DNA of 64,000 bases from Tolypeutes matacus (taxonomy: Eukaryota > Chordata > Mammalia > Cingulata > Chlamyphoridae), in NCBI GenBank assembly GCA_026826555.1, contig JAKSZT010054573.1:1827470-1891469 (forward strand), in the 5' to 3' direction. Both the position numbers and the translations under genes were made by a program. Every line of letters begins with the position of its first letter. The first letter of the stretch is position 1. Under the pieces are notes generated by a model. That model searched no databases, was not told the origin of the DNA, and was given only the letters and a program-made list of their open reading frames with translations. Below are positions 9,851-21,734 of this stretch, piece by piece.

Positions 9851-11488
9851 TACCATTTAATCCCTTTCAAAAATTATGTTGAGTTCATTCTTTCAATTAC
9901 AGCCACATTTTTGATAATTGACTAAAAAGTTGAACAAATAATTCAGTCAGTGGCTCATTATTGAGATCAATTTCCTATTCATTATTTTTTAACTTATATC
10001 TCATAAACTGGAATATATATTCAAGTAATTTTTTTTTTTTTCAGAATGACTAGCACGTGGCATATATTGTGAATCTCAGCATGCTTGAGAATATCTTTCT
10101 ATTGCCTTCGCACTTGAGCGAAATTTTGTAATCACAGACAGTATTCCCTCCACACTCTGCAGCTGTGCCTGGATGGTTCTCCTTTGGTTTAAAAGACAAG
10201 ACTGAAACCACCTCAACAATGTCTCCTATTTTGTTTGCCAGGGTAGCTCCTGATGTTATTTCATCCTTATTTAAATTATAATCCAAATGGCACAGCACAT
10301 GTCGGTTTGGTTCTGTCTTTATTAACTGTGCCTAAAACCCAGGTGAACACATTCAATCTTCAGTCATGTTGTTTTCTCATTTTAGGAAAGTTTTCTTTTG
10401 TTAACAACCTTGACTATTATTTCTGCTCCATTTGCTTTTCAATCATCTTTAAGAGCACTAATTATAAGTTGGTTTTTCTCTTTGTCATGTACAATTTTTA
10501 ATGTCCTTTTTCTTTTTAATTTATTTGTCCTCTTTTTCTACATTCTGGGAAAGTGTCCCATGTTTTTTATATGCCAGAAAATTGATTCTTTCTTTGTGTC
10601 AGTTCCATTCTTTAATACTTCCAAAGGAAATTTAAATTCGGTCATTGAATTCTGGGTTTCTTTTTAGTAGTTTTTTCCTTTTAAATCATATTAATATTTA
10701 TTTCACTGTGCCCTGTTCTTATCTCCATGGATGCCTTTGTATTTGCAATATTAGAAGAAGAAAATAAATCTAAATATCCTAATTTTCAAAATAACCGCAA
10801 TTCCTTAGAAGGCTGACGGTGTATCCGAAATATGTGGAGCATTCTACACAATGATTTTTTAAGAAAGAAGTTCTCTTACTTTTTAAATGTTTCCCTTTTT
10901 CAAAGTTAAGGTATAGATAAATGGAGAGGTCTCTGTGTCACACGTACTCCTCTGAAAAGCAGTTCCCTGCTGTGAACCATCTTCTCTCTAGATAACCCTT
11001 ACAAAATTAGAGAAGCATTTGAGGGAGTATATTTGTCTCTGCCTAGAAATGAGTTTGTATGTCATACCGGATTAACCCACGCGGTGAGGACGAGAGAAGG
11101 CAGAAGGAGGAAGGGAACATTTTCCTCTAAGTGGGAGCCCCACGCCCTTCGGTGCCTGTTATTTCATGGACTCTCATCGTGTATGTCCACACTGTTCCCT
11201 CCTACTAAAGTCGCCTATCTTGCCAAATAGAAAGAACCCAGGGAAGCCATTCACACGAAGGAGCCCTGATGCAATGGCAATTATCTGTGAGCTCTTACCA
11301 CATATTAGGAATGCACGCATGTGGAGAGGTGCCGAGCTCCTGTTTCCAAGCAGCTTACACAGTTGACAGTAGGGGCTGATTTGGAAAGAAGCTTGCCCGA
11401 GGAATGGATGGTGGTGGTCGTCGGAGGCTTCTGGATGAAGAATACGATTTGTATGTCATCCAGGAGATGGGCATGCTTTGCTCTAAAT
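9851..11488. other. Unassigned, T-rich in the middle
   Basis: The stretch 10240-10680 is strongly T-rich on the plus strand and may be an ancient reverse L1. Nothing in it is clear enough to assign. No gene is seen. Confidence 0.3.
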
Positions 11489-11699
11489 CAGGGGTTAACA
11501 AAGGGTCCGTGCGTTTGAATTGAAATTCAAAAAACCATTATTCTTACGGGGATGTGTTGGTGCAGATCCATATATATATGAAATATATTTAATATATTTA
11601 TTAAATAATACCCGGTATAGTGTAGGCTTAGTAAGGGGTCCGTGGTTTTCACCTGACTGGCAAAGGGGTCCACGGAACAAACGAGGTTAAGAAGCCCTG
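11489..11699. mobile_element. 211-bp hAT MITE with intact ends and target duplication
   Basis: The element begins CAGGGGTTAACAAAGGGTCC and ends, on the opposite strand, with CAGGGCTTCTTAACC, giving imperfect terminal inverted repeats. It is flanked by 8-bp direct repeats, CTCTAAAT (11481-11488) and CTCTGAAT (11700-11707), identical at 7 of 8 positions. Eight-base duplications are the hallmark of hAT transposition. The AT-rich middle has no coding capacity, so it would have relied on a hAT (Charlie-type) transposase made elsewhere. Confidence 0.85.
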
Positions 11700-11940
11700 C
11701 TCTGAATAAAATTTAAAGAGGATGGAAGTCAGAGACGGGAAGGGATGGATGCACCACTGGGAACTGAGATTAGTGGCAAGAATCCTGGGTCTGAGGAATG
11801 CAGCTGGCCCAAGGAAAAAGGCAAGGGCTCCCATTTGGGGATTGCCTTCTGGTCCCCTGCCTCTGCGCTGGCCACTGTACACTCGTGATTCAGCTTCGTG
11901 CTCCCAGTGCTTCTATGCAGGTGTTGGGAGGGAGCCAGCT

Positions 11941-12125
11941 GTAGTGGTTTAGAGCAGAGGCTCGGGAGCCAGGTCTGTCTCTGCCGGTCCCGGCTGCGTG
12001 GCTGGTGAGTTAGTCATCCCCACACCTCCATGGTCTCACCTGTCATGGGGAAAAACAGGAACATCCACGTCACGGGGTTGTGGCAAGGACAGGATCACTT
12101 AATGCAGGTACAGTTCTTAAAACAC
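11941..12125 (+). mobile_element. MIR SINE
   Basis: The 5' end reads GTAGTGGTTTAGAGCAGAGG, close to the MIR tRNA-related head. It is followed by a GAGCCAGGTCTGTCTCTGCC core and a TCATGGGGAAAAACAGG/TTGTGGCAAGGA tail. Confidence 0.75.
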
Positions 12126-13414
12126 TGCCCACAGTCGGAAAGGACGATGACTCTTAGTAACATCACTCCTAGTGAAGAGATTAGGAACGAACAGCTCAGG
12201 GGAGTGAAGACGTGCAAACTTGCCAATCAAGTAAGTGGAAGAACCATAAAGGTTCTGGATCTTGCGTGAGGGCTTGGGAACGGACAGGGAAAAACAAGCC
12301 GCAGCTGGACTTAGAGCTCTGTCACGAGCCTGGCTAGTGTTCCTTCCAGTAAGGACAATTTCTCCTCCACTGTCCCTTTCTTTCAAGCTTGGCTCAAACT
12401 CTCCCAGAAGCGCGTGCCTTCTGCTTTGCTTTAATCATTGAAGAGGAGAAAGGGCAGCGGATTATTTGCCGACTAAACAGACCCGGTATTCTGTGGCCCT
12501 CCCTAGACCGTGGGCAGGTCAGGAGGTGGTTTAAACTTAGAAACCACGAGGTGTAGCGAGAATGATAAGCCAGACTGTCTGTTTCCCACCTCTGACAGGG
12601 AACACGTCCATCCTGCTTCCTTTAAGAGAATCAGCATGCTTATCCTTGTCACACTTCACGGAGACGCCAACGAAGCCTCTCCTGACTCCCCCATCACTAG
12701 ATGAGTGGGAATAAACCCACCTCATGCCCAAGGGCTGGGAAGCTGGACAGTGGGACAGTGAAAGTGGCGCTTTCTCTTCAAGCTCCCATGGCAGGGTGGC
12801 CGCAATGCTCAAGGCCCCAGGCCATTCTGCGGGCAGTGTCCATAGGATTTTGAACCAAGAGCAGCAGATGCAAACACAAGGCACCCTGAGGCTCAGGAAG
12901 AGGGACCCAAGCTCAGCAGGGAGCCACTGTCTTTGCAATGCCCTGTCCCCTCCCCCAAACGTGCCCCCTCTCCAGAGGTCCAGGTCCCTTTCTGGAGGAT
13001 TTTCCTTTGAAGGAAAGCTTTCATGGCGAAGTGGGCGAGAGGCCGGTGATTGTGAACCTACGTGGGCAATTCACGAAGTTAGGGATTTGGTGTTGGGCTC
13101 TGGGGTATTGTCAAAAGAAAATAAATGTGCCCTTGGCTGAAAGCAAAGTCATGTTTCCAAGCTCCTCTGTGCCGTGAAATACTGAGTCGAGTGTCCCTGT
13201 CATCTGTGTGCAAATCCAGTTCTGATTCCAGCCTGTGGCTCTGGGGCTGACTCGCATACATCACCAGGGCTGGGGAGGGTGGGCGATGGCTTCCCCTGGT
13301 GGGAGACACAAAAAGGAAGGGCACTCCTGGCTATCTCGGACCTTTTGAAGACCAGTCCCTCTGTCTAGCTGCTTGATCTATGTCCTCTGGCGAATCTCCA
13401 CAGCTGTCATCTGA
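12126..13414. other. Unassigned, moderately GC-rich stretch
   Basis: No repeat is recognised. Overlapping open frames occur on both strands (12537-12938 minus, 12724-13140 plus), with serine/proline-rich products lacking domains or repeated homology. I do not treat either as a gene. Confidence 0.35.
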
Positions 13415-13510
13415 CGCAGGCATCGACACCTCCAGTTCACAAATGAGAAAGCTGAGTCATTGCCAGGAGATGGGGCCAAGAACAAAGCATGGCGTGTCTG
13501 ATTCTGGAAC
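13415..13510 (-). mobile_element. MIR fragment, reverse
   Basis: CAGTTCACAAATGAGAAAGC, then TGAGTCATTGCCAGGAGATG and a later GATTCTGGAACC segment match the reverse-oriented MIR core, which starts near the GAGGAAACTGAGGC phrase. Confidence 0.5.
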
Positions 13511-13514
13511 CTGT

Positions 13515-14250
13515 GGCTATGGGTTTAAGTGTGTCCCTCCACTTAAGTTCAAGTTCTAACCCCCGGTCCCATGGATGTGACCTCATTTGGAAATAGGGTC
13601 TTTGAAGATGCGATTTCTTAAGACGAGGCCAAGCTGGATTGGGGTGAGCCCTGATCCCATATGACTGGGGTCCTTATAAGAAGAGGGGGATTTGGACATA
13701 GGGACAGACAGATAGGAAAAGGACAGATGGGGACAGAGGCAGAGACTGGAGTGACACAGGTGCAAGACAAGGCACACTCGGGGAGCGGATGCGGCTCAAG
13801 CAGTTGGGAGCCTGCCTCCCACGTTGGAGGTCCCAGGTTTGGTTCCCAGTGCCTCCTACAGAAGACGAGCAGATGCCACAACAAGCAGCAACCAGCAAGA
13901 CGCTGCAATGAGCAGATGCCACAACTGGCAGTGAGCAGAAGTGGCTCAAGCAGTTGGGCACTCGCCTCCCACATGGGAGGTCCCAGGTTCGGTTCCTGGT
14001 GCCTCCTAAAGAAGATGAGCAGACAATGAGAGAGAGATCTTGGTGGGGGGGGGGGGGGGGAGTGATAAAAAAAATATTAAAACATTTTTTTAAAAAGATA
14101 AGGCATACTAAGGATCGCCAGCCCAAATGAAGAGGCGAGCAGGATCGTTTCCTACAGGTTCTGGGGGAGCAGGACCCTGGCGGCACCTTGAATTTGGACT
14201 TCCAGCCTCCAGAAATGTGAGGAAACATATTTCTGTTGTTTTGCCAGGGG
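13515..14250 (+). mobile_element. MLT1-like MaLR LTR, split by a SINE
   Basis: The left part (13515-13765) reads as a MaLR LTR: TTCTAACCCCCGGTCCCATG, GTGACCTCATTTGGAAATAG, GGTCTTTGAAGATG, ATATGACTGGGGTCCTTATA (TATA-like region) and GGCAGAGACTGGAGTGACAC. The right part (14110-14250) resumes with GGATCGCCAGC, TTGAATTTGGACTTCCAGCC, TCCAGAAATGTGAGG and TTTCTGTTGTTTTG. The gap between them is exactly the SINE at 13779-14096. Confidence 0.85.
13779..14096 (+). mobile_element. Long composite DAS-type SINE inside an LTR
   Basis: Two tRNA-like modules (13781-13855 and about 13936-14008), each with CCTCCCAC and GGTCCCAGGTT.GGTTCC motifs and each ending GTGCCTCCTA, are joined by AGCAGATGCCACAAC repeats. 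A run of 16 G residues (14045-14060) and an A/T-rich tail close the element. Flanking repeats GACAAGGCACACT (13766-13778) and GATAAGGCATACT (14097-14109) differ at two positions and mark the target-site duplication within the host LTR. Confidence 0.85.
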
Positions 14251-15879
14251 ACTGTACTGTTGGGCAGCGAGCTGGTGGCTCTTCCTCCTGCCTTCCAGCC
14301 TATGTCTTTGGTACGCGGACGTCTTCTCACTTGCAGCATCTTGCACCCACCCCAGCAGCACAGCATTCACAAGCTCTCCCCTCCAAGTCATTTTGAAATA
14401 GTGACTCTATGCAAGTGATCAAATGAGCATAGATGGATTTGCATCTCTGGAAGGCAAGGGACACGTGAAATACTATTGTGCTCATTTCCTTCTTGAGTGT
14501 TGTGAATGACAAATTCATGTGCTATTCAGCCAGGCTGACAGCTAGAAGCAGCTTTCAGAAGACACTGTAGGCATGAATTTCCCTGAGAAATGCCCTTATG
14601 GATTGCAAAAAATAATTTTGTCTTTGTCATCCTCTGGCGACCACGCACACTCAATGAAAATGTTTGCAGGTTTGTAAGAGGGTGTGGCAACAAAATGAGG
14701 AAAGGATAATCACTGGTTTTGAGTCCCAGGATTGGAGATAGGATGAACCTCCCTTATCCTATCCCAGTCTCTCTCTGTAGCCTCTCTGTGGTCCAGTAGT
14801 TTTATTTATTGCCTGAATGTGTGATATGACATATACTGCTAAAAACTAAAATAGTATCTTTTCAAACATTTTACTTCAACGATACAGTTCTTCATTATAT
14901 TTTTAACATAAGGCTATATTACTCAGCTCAAGAGCAAGTGTACAAGGAAAAAAAATAGATGCATCTGGGTAAACAGCACTGCACAAAATATGAAATGACC
15001 TGCCCTTCTGCCCCTTATCAGAGCGTGGCACCTCCATCGACAGACACGCAGACTGCAGCCGGGAAGTTGATAACTGTTCCTGCCCCTGGAAAGAAAGGGC
15101 ACAGAAAGACAGCGCTCCCAGACACGGCAGAACGGATTATAAAACAAATGTCTCTACCAGCGAAGGCCTTTTACATCCAGTATAAAAAGGAGGGCTTTCC
15201 TGTGTCCTTCCTTGTCTCGCTTTCCTACGTTACCAAGCAGAGCTGCGAACTAGATGGTGCCTGTCTGAAAACAGCAATCAGAGCTGAGAAAAGAGCCAGG
15301 CAGGAGGATTTTACTGCTGTCGGAAAGCACACTGTACTTCTGATTACGCACCAGTGACTTTTGAAAGGGGAAATACTTTTGCGTATCTGACGTTGTTTAA
15401 ATTTTTTCTACAATTTTGCCTAATAATCTAAAAAAGATAAAGCGTAAAGTCATAGATAAAGCAAAGTAAATCGGGACGGAGAAAATAGTATAAGGCACGA
15501 AAGGAGAGGATGATGCCCCAACAGGGCAGAAAGTAGCAACGTTCGACCAGGGAAGGAGAATGCGACTCGTCTGGTTGGAAGAGAACGGGGCCAGGCGCAG
15601 GACGCTGGCAGCCAGGCCGATGTGTGACCAGGGCAGATGGGGCCCACTGGCTGGCCTCGGGCTTTCCCGTTTCTAAATCAAAGGTTTGAATCGGGTGCTT
15701 TTTGAGATCCCATCCAGAAAAAAGGTCTGGGGACATGCAATCTTGAAGTAGCTGTCCATCAGGGAGGACTCTGGAGCAGTGGCGGAACACGGTGCAAACC
15801 CAGCATCCTGCTGCTGTCCTTTGAAAGCGCCCTGCCCATTCCCCCTCTCCTCTAGAACTGGTTTTGCCTTATAAAAAAG
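14251..15879. other. Unassigned stretch
   Basis: No repeat or gene is firmly recognised. A 132-codon frame at 14959-15357 (plus) has no domain, signal peptide or membrane segment that I can identify and is most likely chance. Confidence 0.35.
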
Positions 15880-16470
15880 CTGTGGTGGGGCACAAATGCA
15901 ATGAACGCCGCCGGATTGTAGATTTGAATGCAGTTAAAGGGGGGGTTTGAGGTTGCATACATGTTACTACCGTGAAAATAAAAACAAAAACCATAGGTTT
16001 GCGCAGCAGTAATGGTTAGCCCTGTTGGAAAGGGTGTGTGTAGTTAATAGCAGTCATCAAAATGTTCTTTCATGAATGGTAACAAACATGCCACACCAAT
16101 GCAACGTGTTAATAATAAGACGATAATGGCAACTCTGTATTTCCAGCAGATGTTTCTGTTAGCTACAACTTCCCAAACAAAAACGGGGGGAGATTTTAGT
16201 TGTACGTCCGTTATGAGAATAAAAATTTTAGAAAAGTGACAGGACTGTACAATACAAATGGTGAATCCTGATAGAAACTATGAACTTATAGTTAATTGTA
16301 TAATCATAACAATATTGTTTCATCAATTGTAACGAAGATTCTACATGAATGCAAAATGTTAATAATCAGGAAAACTCTCTTTGTGCGTGGGTAGATGGAA
16401 ACTCTATTTTCTGTATGATTTTTCTGTAAACCTACGACGTCTCTGATAAAGGACAATACAAAAACACAGG
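15880..16470 (+). mobile_element. Xenarthran-type L1 3' UTR with two tandem units
   Basis: Two successive units of about 220 bp share the order TTTCATGAATGGTAACAAAC / TTTCATCAATTGTAACGAAG, then an AATGCAA.GTGTTAATAAT phrase, CTCTGTATTT or CTCTATTTTCTG, and TCTGTTAGCTACAACTTC / TCTGTAAACCTACGACGTC. The right unit ends with CTCTGATAAAGG, close to the expected CTCTAATAAA 3' end. The sequence fits the 3' UTR of L1 in armadillos and sloths as I remember it. Confidence 0.6.
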
Positions 16471-16559
16471 CAATCATGATTTTGTTTTAGACAGCAGTTG
16501 ATTAAGTTTACCAATGTTTCATAGCATCCTAGATCCCCATTTTTTCTAACAGTTTCTCA

Positions 16560-17950
16560 CTTATTCCTTTACTCTTGCTGAAGTACTTTCCTTGATAACT
16601 TATTCATTGAGGATATGAGGGTAGTAAACTCTTAGTTTACTTTTGTCTGAAAATGTGTTTGCTTAATTGATTGTTTACCTGGGTATTGAATTTTAGATTG
16701 ACGTTTATTTTCCTCAGCATTTTTTAAGCAAGCTCCTTCTCCAGTGTCCTCTTGCCTCTTTGAGGTTGGTGTGCAATCTACTGCCGGACTAATTATATCC
16801 TTTTGTAATCTGTCTTTTCACTCAAGGAGGGACTTCACTTTATCTTCATTCTTAATATTCCCTAGATTTACTTCAATGTGCGGATTTGCTGAAATCCTGC
16901 TTAGTATTCGGGGTACTCTTTCAATCAGAGGGCTTATGTCTTTCTTCCATTTAGGAATAGACTGAGCCATTATCTCTTCAAATATTGCTGCAGTTCTCTT
17001 CTCTCTCCTCTCCTTTCTTGTGGCCCATGTCGATATCCAGGTCACTTGATGTTTGATTTCTTTGTTTCTCTGTGCTTCCTCAGTACTATATTCTAGTTTT
17101 CTCACTGATTTTGTAGAGCTAAGATTTTATACCATCATATTGTATTTCCCTATGTTTTTTCTTCCCTAGAGTTCTAGTCTTTCAATTTTCATACCTACGT
17201 GTTCTTATTTGCTTTCTGCCGGTTTCCATTTCATAATATTTTGCCCTTCTGCTTGGGTATCATTTTTACCTCACATGTGTTCCTTTGGCTCTCCCTGGCA
17301 ATTTTATGAAGCTTTAGAGTCTCTGTAGAGTTAGGGTTAGAAGGTGACAACTGCTATCAAGTTTGTCCTCTCCATTCTAAATTATCTTAATTCATATATA
17401 TTTTTTCCCAGCATTTGAAGTTACATTCCAGGGGTTGGCTTGGAAACTTTTTTAGTTTTAGTTGATTTGCAGGTAATGAAATGTCTGTCGTGCATGCACA
17501 CATGCACACACATCTCCCCATTTCTGTTTCTCTGTCTTCTCACCTTCTCAGAGCTGATATTTTAAGGTGGCCCCTCTGAGGTCCTATACTCACTGCTCAG
17601 AGCTCCTGTGCAGGGCTGTGGCAGGAGATGTCACCAGTGCCCTTACCGATCTACAGGGCTTAGTTCTGCTCTTGGTGTGGAGTTGAGTCTCCCCCTTCCT
17701 CCTCCCAGCTCTCAACTTCATGGAATCTTTATCTCCTCGCCGTGGTCAGCAGAGCTCTTCCGGCTCCTTTGGTAACTGGGATAGCCCTCCCCCTAGAGTC
17801 CGGAACCCCCACCCACTCAGTGCTTTGAGTTCTTCGTCCACTTCTTTTCCAAGGGGCAGCTGTTCTTGTTTGGGAGTTTGGCGATCACTCTTCCATTTTT
17901 ACTTTTGATATTTTATCACTGAGTACATTGCCTTATATATTAGGGGGGAA
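16560..17950 (-). mobile_element. Old L1 or HAL1, ORF1 region, reverse
   Basis: A 95-codon open frame on the minus strand (16818-17105) encodes an L1 ORF1p-like segment: a basic helical stretch, then EEIMAQSIPKW, a PLIERVPRILSRISANPHI segment and a lysine-rich end (EDKVKSLLE), in the order expected for the RNA-binding region of ORF1p. Downstream, ATGCTGAGGAAAATAAACGT and AAAATTCAATACCCAGG match the region that follows in old L1/HAL1. The portion 17100-17950 fits the upstream part. No functional protein is possible. Confidence 0.65.
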
Positions 17951-19460
17951 AGATATCTCTAAGTGTGATCTTCAGGTGAGAACTAAAATGGAAGTCAGCC
18001 CGAGATGCTTTGATTCCTCTACTAAATGGAACCAATTTAGGCTCAAGCTGAGGGCCTGCTATGAATGTGTGCATGTGTGTGTTTGTGTGTGTAATAATAA
18101 TAGAAATGTTTAATTACAATAGTTTGGATGCTGGGCATTTTGTTGAATATATTACAAGAATCAGATTTTTAACATGGAGATATCCCTTCACTATTGAAAC
18201 TCCATATGCCAGAGTTCCAATACCCTCAAAACCGAGACAAATACAAAGAATAAAATTTCCAAATAAGTCTTACCACCTTTGAAACTTCTGGAACAAGACA
18301 GACTGTAGATAAATAAATGAATTAAATAGAAAATAGATGGCTGGATAGCTAAAATTACAGATTTAGCTCATTGTTAGCAAAGGATTCAAGTCAGGTAGGA
18401 AAATGAAAACCTTTTGAGCTAAATCTTTCCATTAATTACATTCCAAATATAGGAACTGTATGAAAAATTAAAGCCACTGAAAATCTGGAAGGATAAAAAC
18501 AGCTACTTTTATATCACAAATGAGACTCATCTTTTATATGTGAGACAATATCACCTATTTAAATCTTAAGCTATTTTTGCATTTGTTTCATCTGTGCAGG
18601 TCCTATATTTAAGGCAGACGTGTGCTGGAGGAAACAACGCCTACTTCAGTGGATTAATTTAGTGGATTCGCTGGAAAAATAGCCTTACCTTCACCTGGAT
18701 TAAGAAATATTTACTTTCACTCTGCAGATGTCAAATGAGAAAAAAAATGATAGGGCTCTTGGTCTCAAGAGAAATGTCTCTTTGCAGTGGTGTAATTTTG
18801 TGCTTTGCAAATTAAATTTCTTCAAGCAAAAGTTTCACTTTATTCTGTGAAAATAGACTCTGTGACTATAATACTTTTCTTTCCCAATTTTAGGTTTTCT
18901 ACATAAGCTTAAAAGAAGTTAAAAATAGCGAAATAAGACTCAGTAAACAAAAATTAGAAACTGTAAATCATTCAACTGATTAAGAAGAATGTAACAAAGT
19001 TGCTGTAAAGAATGTATATCTTTATTTTTGCAGAAATCATCTTTTTTTTTTCAGTCTGTTTATATTGCATCATGGCCCCAAATATAATTTTTAGGTAAGC
19101 AGACATTTTGAAGAGACCTTTTTTTTTTTTTTTTTTTTACTTAGAGATATTTTTCAACAGATGGATGAAACTGATTTCAAAAACTTAATAGTTTCGTTAA
19201 ACAGAAAATATTTAAGTAAAGAACTGTGCATTTAAAAAAACCAAAGTCAATTCATACCAAATGTGCAACATAAACATACTTTTATTCAGATCTAAGTATC
19301 TGGGGGTGAAAAGCTTAATGAAATCCAAGCTTTTCCCTTAGGGGGACTAAAGAGTAGAGGGGGGTCATGGTGAGCGTTATGGATTTTAAAATAGAAATGT
19401 GTACTCAAAAAAGGGAGTTGTTTCTATGGGAATTGTCAAAACAAAAATGAGTAGGCAATG
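17951..19460. other. Unassigned AT-rich stretch with a TG run and a 20-T run
   Basis: A short GT-rich tract lies at about 18062-18090, and 20 T residues run from 19119 to 19138. The segment 18340-18620 has no repeat features and could be conserved non-coding DNA. No gene is seen. Confidence 0.3.
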
Positions 19461-19845
19461 TGATAGGTTCTGTACCCCAGAAAAAAACCCGTACTTAGCC
19501 TGAATCTGCTTCCCTGGGAGGTAGCCCCCTTGCAAACAGGACCTCTTGAAGACGTGATGTCCAGTTGAGGTGAGGTCCCCCTGAGAGCGGGGAGATTTAT
19601 AAAGAGGACCTGGAAGCCACAGGAGCTGGAAGAGAGACGACATCGTCGTGTGACAGCAACCCCAAGGAGCCCCAGGAATGCTGGCAGCCAGCGCCAGAAG
19701 GCTGCAATCTTCAGGGAGAAAGCCAGGCTTTCCATTACCTAGACTTTAGACTTCTTCCAGCCTCAGAACCCTGAGCCCAGGAGCCCTCTTGTTTAAGTCC
19801 ACTCATTGTGTGCTATTTGCGATAGCAGCTCTGGCACACTAAGAA
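19461..19845 (+). mobile_element. MaLR-like LTR, forward
   Basis: The 5' side reads GGTTCTGTACCCCAGAAAAA, matching the GTACCCCAGAAAA hallmark of the family. The 3' side reads CTTGTTTAAGTCCACTCATT, then GTGTGCTATTTGCGATAGCAG and CACACTAAG. These bracket a GC-rich U3/R region with GGAGATTTATAAAGAGGACC. Confidence 0.65.
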
Positions 19846-20737
19846 AAGGAATAAGCAGCTTTGCTTCTGCCCTCGAGTAGATCATTTAAATGAGGACATG
19901 TGGCAGTGACCTGTACTGCCTGGCAGGATCCAATGAATGGTCGAAACAGGAAGAAAGGGCTGAGACATGACTAAGTCAGAAGGCATTCTTTTGAACAAGG
20001 GTAGAGTCTGGGATGGGGGACATGGCATGGCAGAGGGGAGGTGGTATTGGAGCCATGACTTGAATGACAGATGTTCAAGTGGCAGAGAAAATGGTCTGAA
20101 ATAACACCAAGTATTAAATTGATTTTCATGCCATGCTTTCATCCTAATTTTGGAAATCTGCTGGCCTTTTTAAAAAAGTCAATTAGGTCAGTCATCTTAA
20201 TTTGTTAAAGTCTACCCTTGATGGAATGGCATGAGACGGGGAAGGGAAGACAATGAAGGAGCAGGGAGTCTGGGAGAAAAGTTACACCAGAGGCCACCAG
20301 CTCAAGCGTGGCAGCCAAGGTCTGGGGCAGCTGGAGCTCAGCATTTGAACCCCAGTACCCTAGGCCCAGAAGAGCTAGCCAGGAACAGGCTTGAGAAAGC
20401 AAGGGAAAGAAAAACGGTCAATATCAAAGGCAAGACCGCTAATCTCAAGTTTTGCTTGAGGCTCACCCACGTCCTTCCTTGTAAGCTTGCCTGGTCCCAA
20501 GCCCAATCACTGCTCTCTTTCACCATCTCTGGCAGGAGAGAGGAGCTAGGGAGATGCAGAAAGCAGCCTGAAGTTGTCTGGCTTGCACAGAGCTCCCCAA
20601 TACTCTTGAGCATTATGTAGAAGAAAAGGAAAATGGTTTTAGGATGAAAAGTATTTTTAAAAATTAAGGACTTTTTTATTTGAAGCATAAAAGCCAAAAG
20701 AAATATTGGTACACAAACACGGTTTTAAACCAACTTC
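19846..20737. other. Unassigned stretch
   Basis: No repeat or gene recognised. Overlapping opposite-strand frames at 20231-20620 and 20338-20697 lack domain support. Confidence 0.3.
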
Positions 20738-20745
20738 ACCATAAA

Positions 20746-20833
20746 CTTCTTTTTAAGGAATTACTAGGGATTGAACCTGGGACCTTGTCTGTGTGAAGCA
20801 GGTGCTCAACCACTGAGCTACAGCTGGTTTGCA
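20746..20833 (-). mobile_element. Monomeric DAS-type SINE, reverse
   Basis: GGGATTGAACCTGGGACC, GTGCTCAACCACTGAGCTAC and an upstream T-rich tail give the reverse SINE monomer. ACCATAAA occurs at 20738-20745 and at 20834-20841, a likely short target duplication. Confidence 0.8.
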
Positions 20834-20841
20834 ACCATAAA

Positions 20842-21734
20842 TTTTAAAAATGTCCTTGAACCTGTGATTTTATCTTATGGGGAAACAGGGGATAGAGATG
20901 AAATAACAGAAAACAAAATGGTCACTCACCATCGGTGTTTGCCCTGATAACTAGAAGAGGGTGGAAAATCACATTAGCTTAATTTTTAAGGTTGGAAATG
21001 AAATATCCATTTCCCATAGTGAGATGGTATTGCATACTAGCTACAAAGGCAAGTGGGTAAACAGGTTGCAGGGAGACTTATTGGCTGCTGAATTTAGTTT
21101 CCAAATTAAAGAGAAATTTAATGCATTTTAATGAGTGTAACAGTGCACACACAGAGAGAAAGCATATTATTGTAGCTTGCACACACTCCTAGAGATATGC
21201 AATTTCCTAGGAGTAAGATCTATAATTTGGAATTGGTTTAACAATTACTGTGTCTAGCATATGGCTGATTCTTGATGAATGTGCTTGATGTCAAGAGTTA
21301 ATAGAGAATTTAAAAATCAGGAGTCCATGCTTACTTTGATGAATGTTTATTGATATCAACATGTGATAGGCAAAATATAAATCATACAAAAATAGAATCC
21401 ACTATTCTGTCCATTAAGTGTTTACAAATGAAAGCAAAGATCCACCTCACTACATGTCCCCAAGTATCGGAAAGTATAAATGGAGGACAAAAAAACATAT
21501 GCCCTTATCTTTCTATAAGCTTCTCCATCCAGACATAAAAGCGCCAGCTACTCCCCAAAGCCCATTTGGCATCTCAAGTTTTCCCTCCTGTCTATTTCCC
21601 CAGGCTCTGGACAAATCTTTCTCCACTGACCTCATCACTATGAATTTGTACCAAGTCTCACTTCCCAGAAACTGCTCACAACTGCTGAGCACTATTGCAA
21701 GGCAATCTGATAATCTCCTTTATACTAAGGTCTA
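20842..21734. other. Unassigned stretch
   Basis: I see no clear repeat or gene. A weak MIR-like phrase (GTGTCTAGCATATGGCTG) occurs at about 21250. Confidence 0.3.

Noticed and set aside
12724..13140. 138-codon plus-strand frame overlapping a 133-codon minus-strand frame
   Set aside because: Both strands are open because the region is GC-rich. There is no domain, no splice context and no repeat homology to support either.
13674..14366. 230-codon minus-strand frame
   Set aside because: It runs through an LTR, a composite SINE and its G16 run. The product is low-complexity and follows repeat boundaries, not a gene structure.
14959..15357. 132-codon plus-strand frame
   Set aside because: No domain, signal or membrane segment is visible. 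It was kept only as a note, and conservation testing would be needed to revive it.
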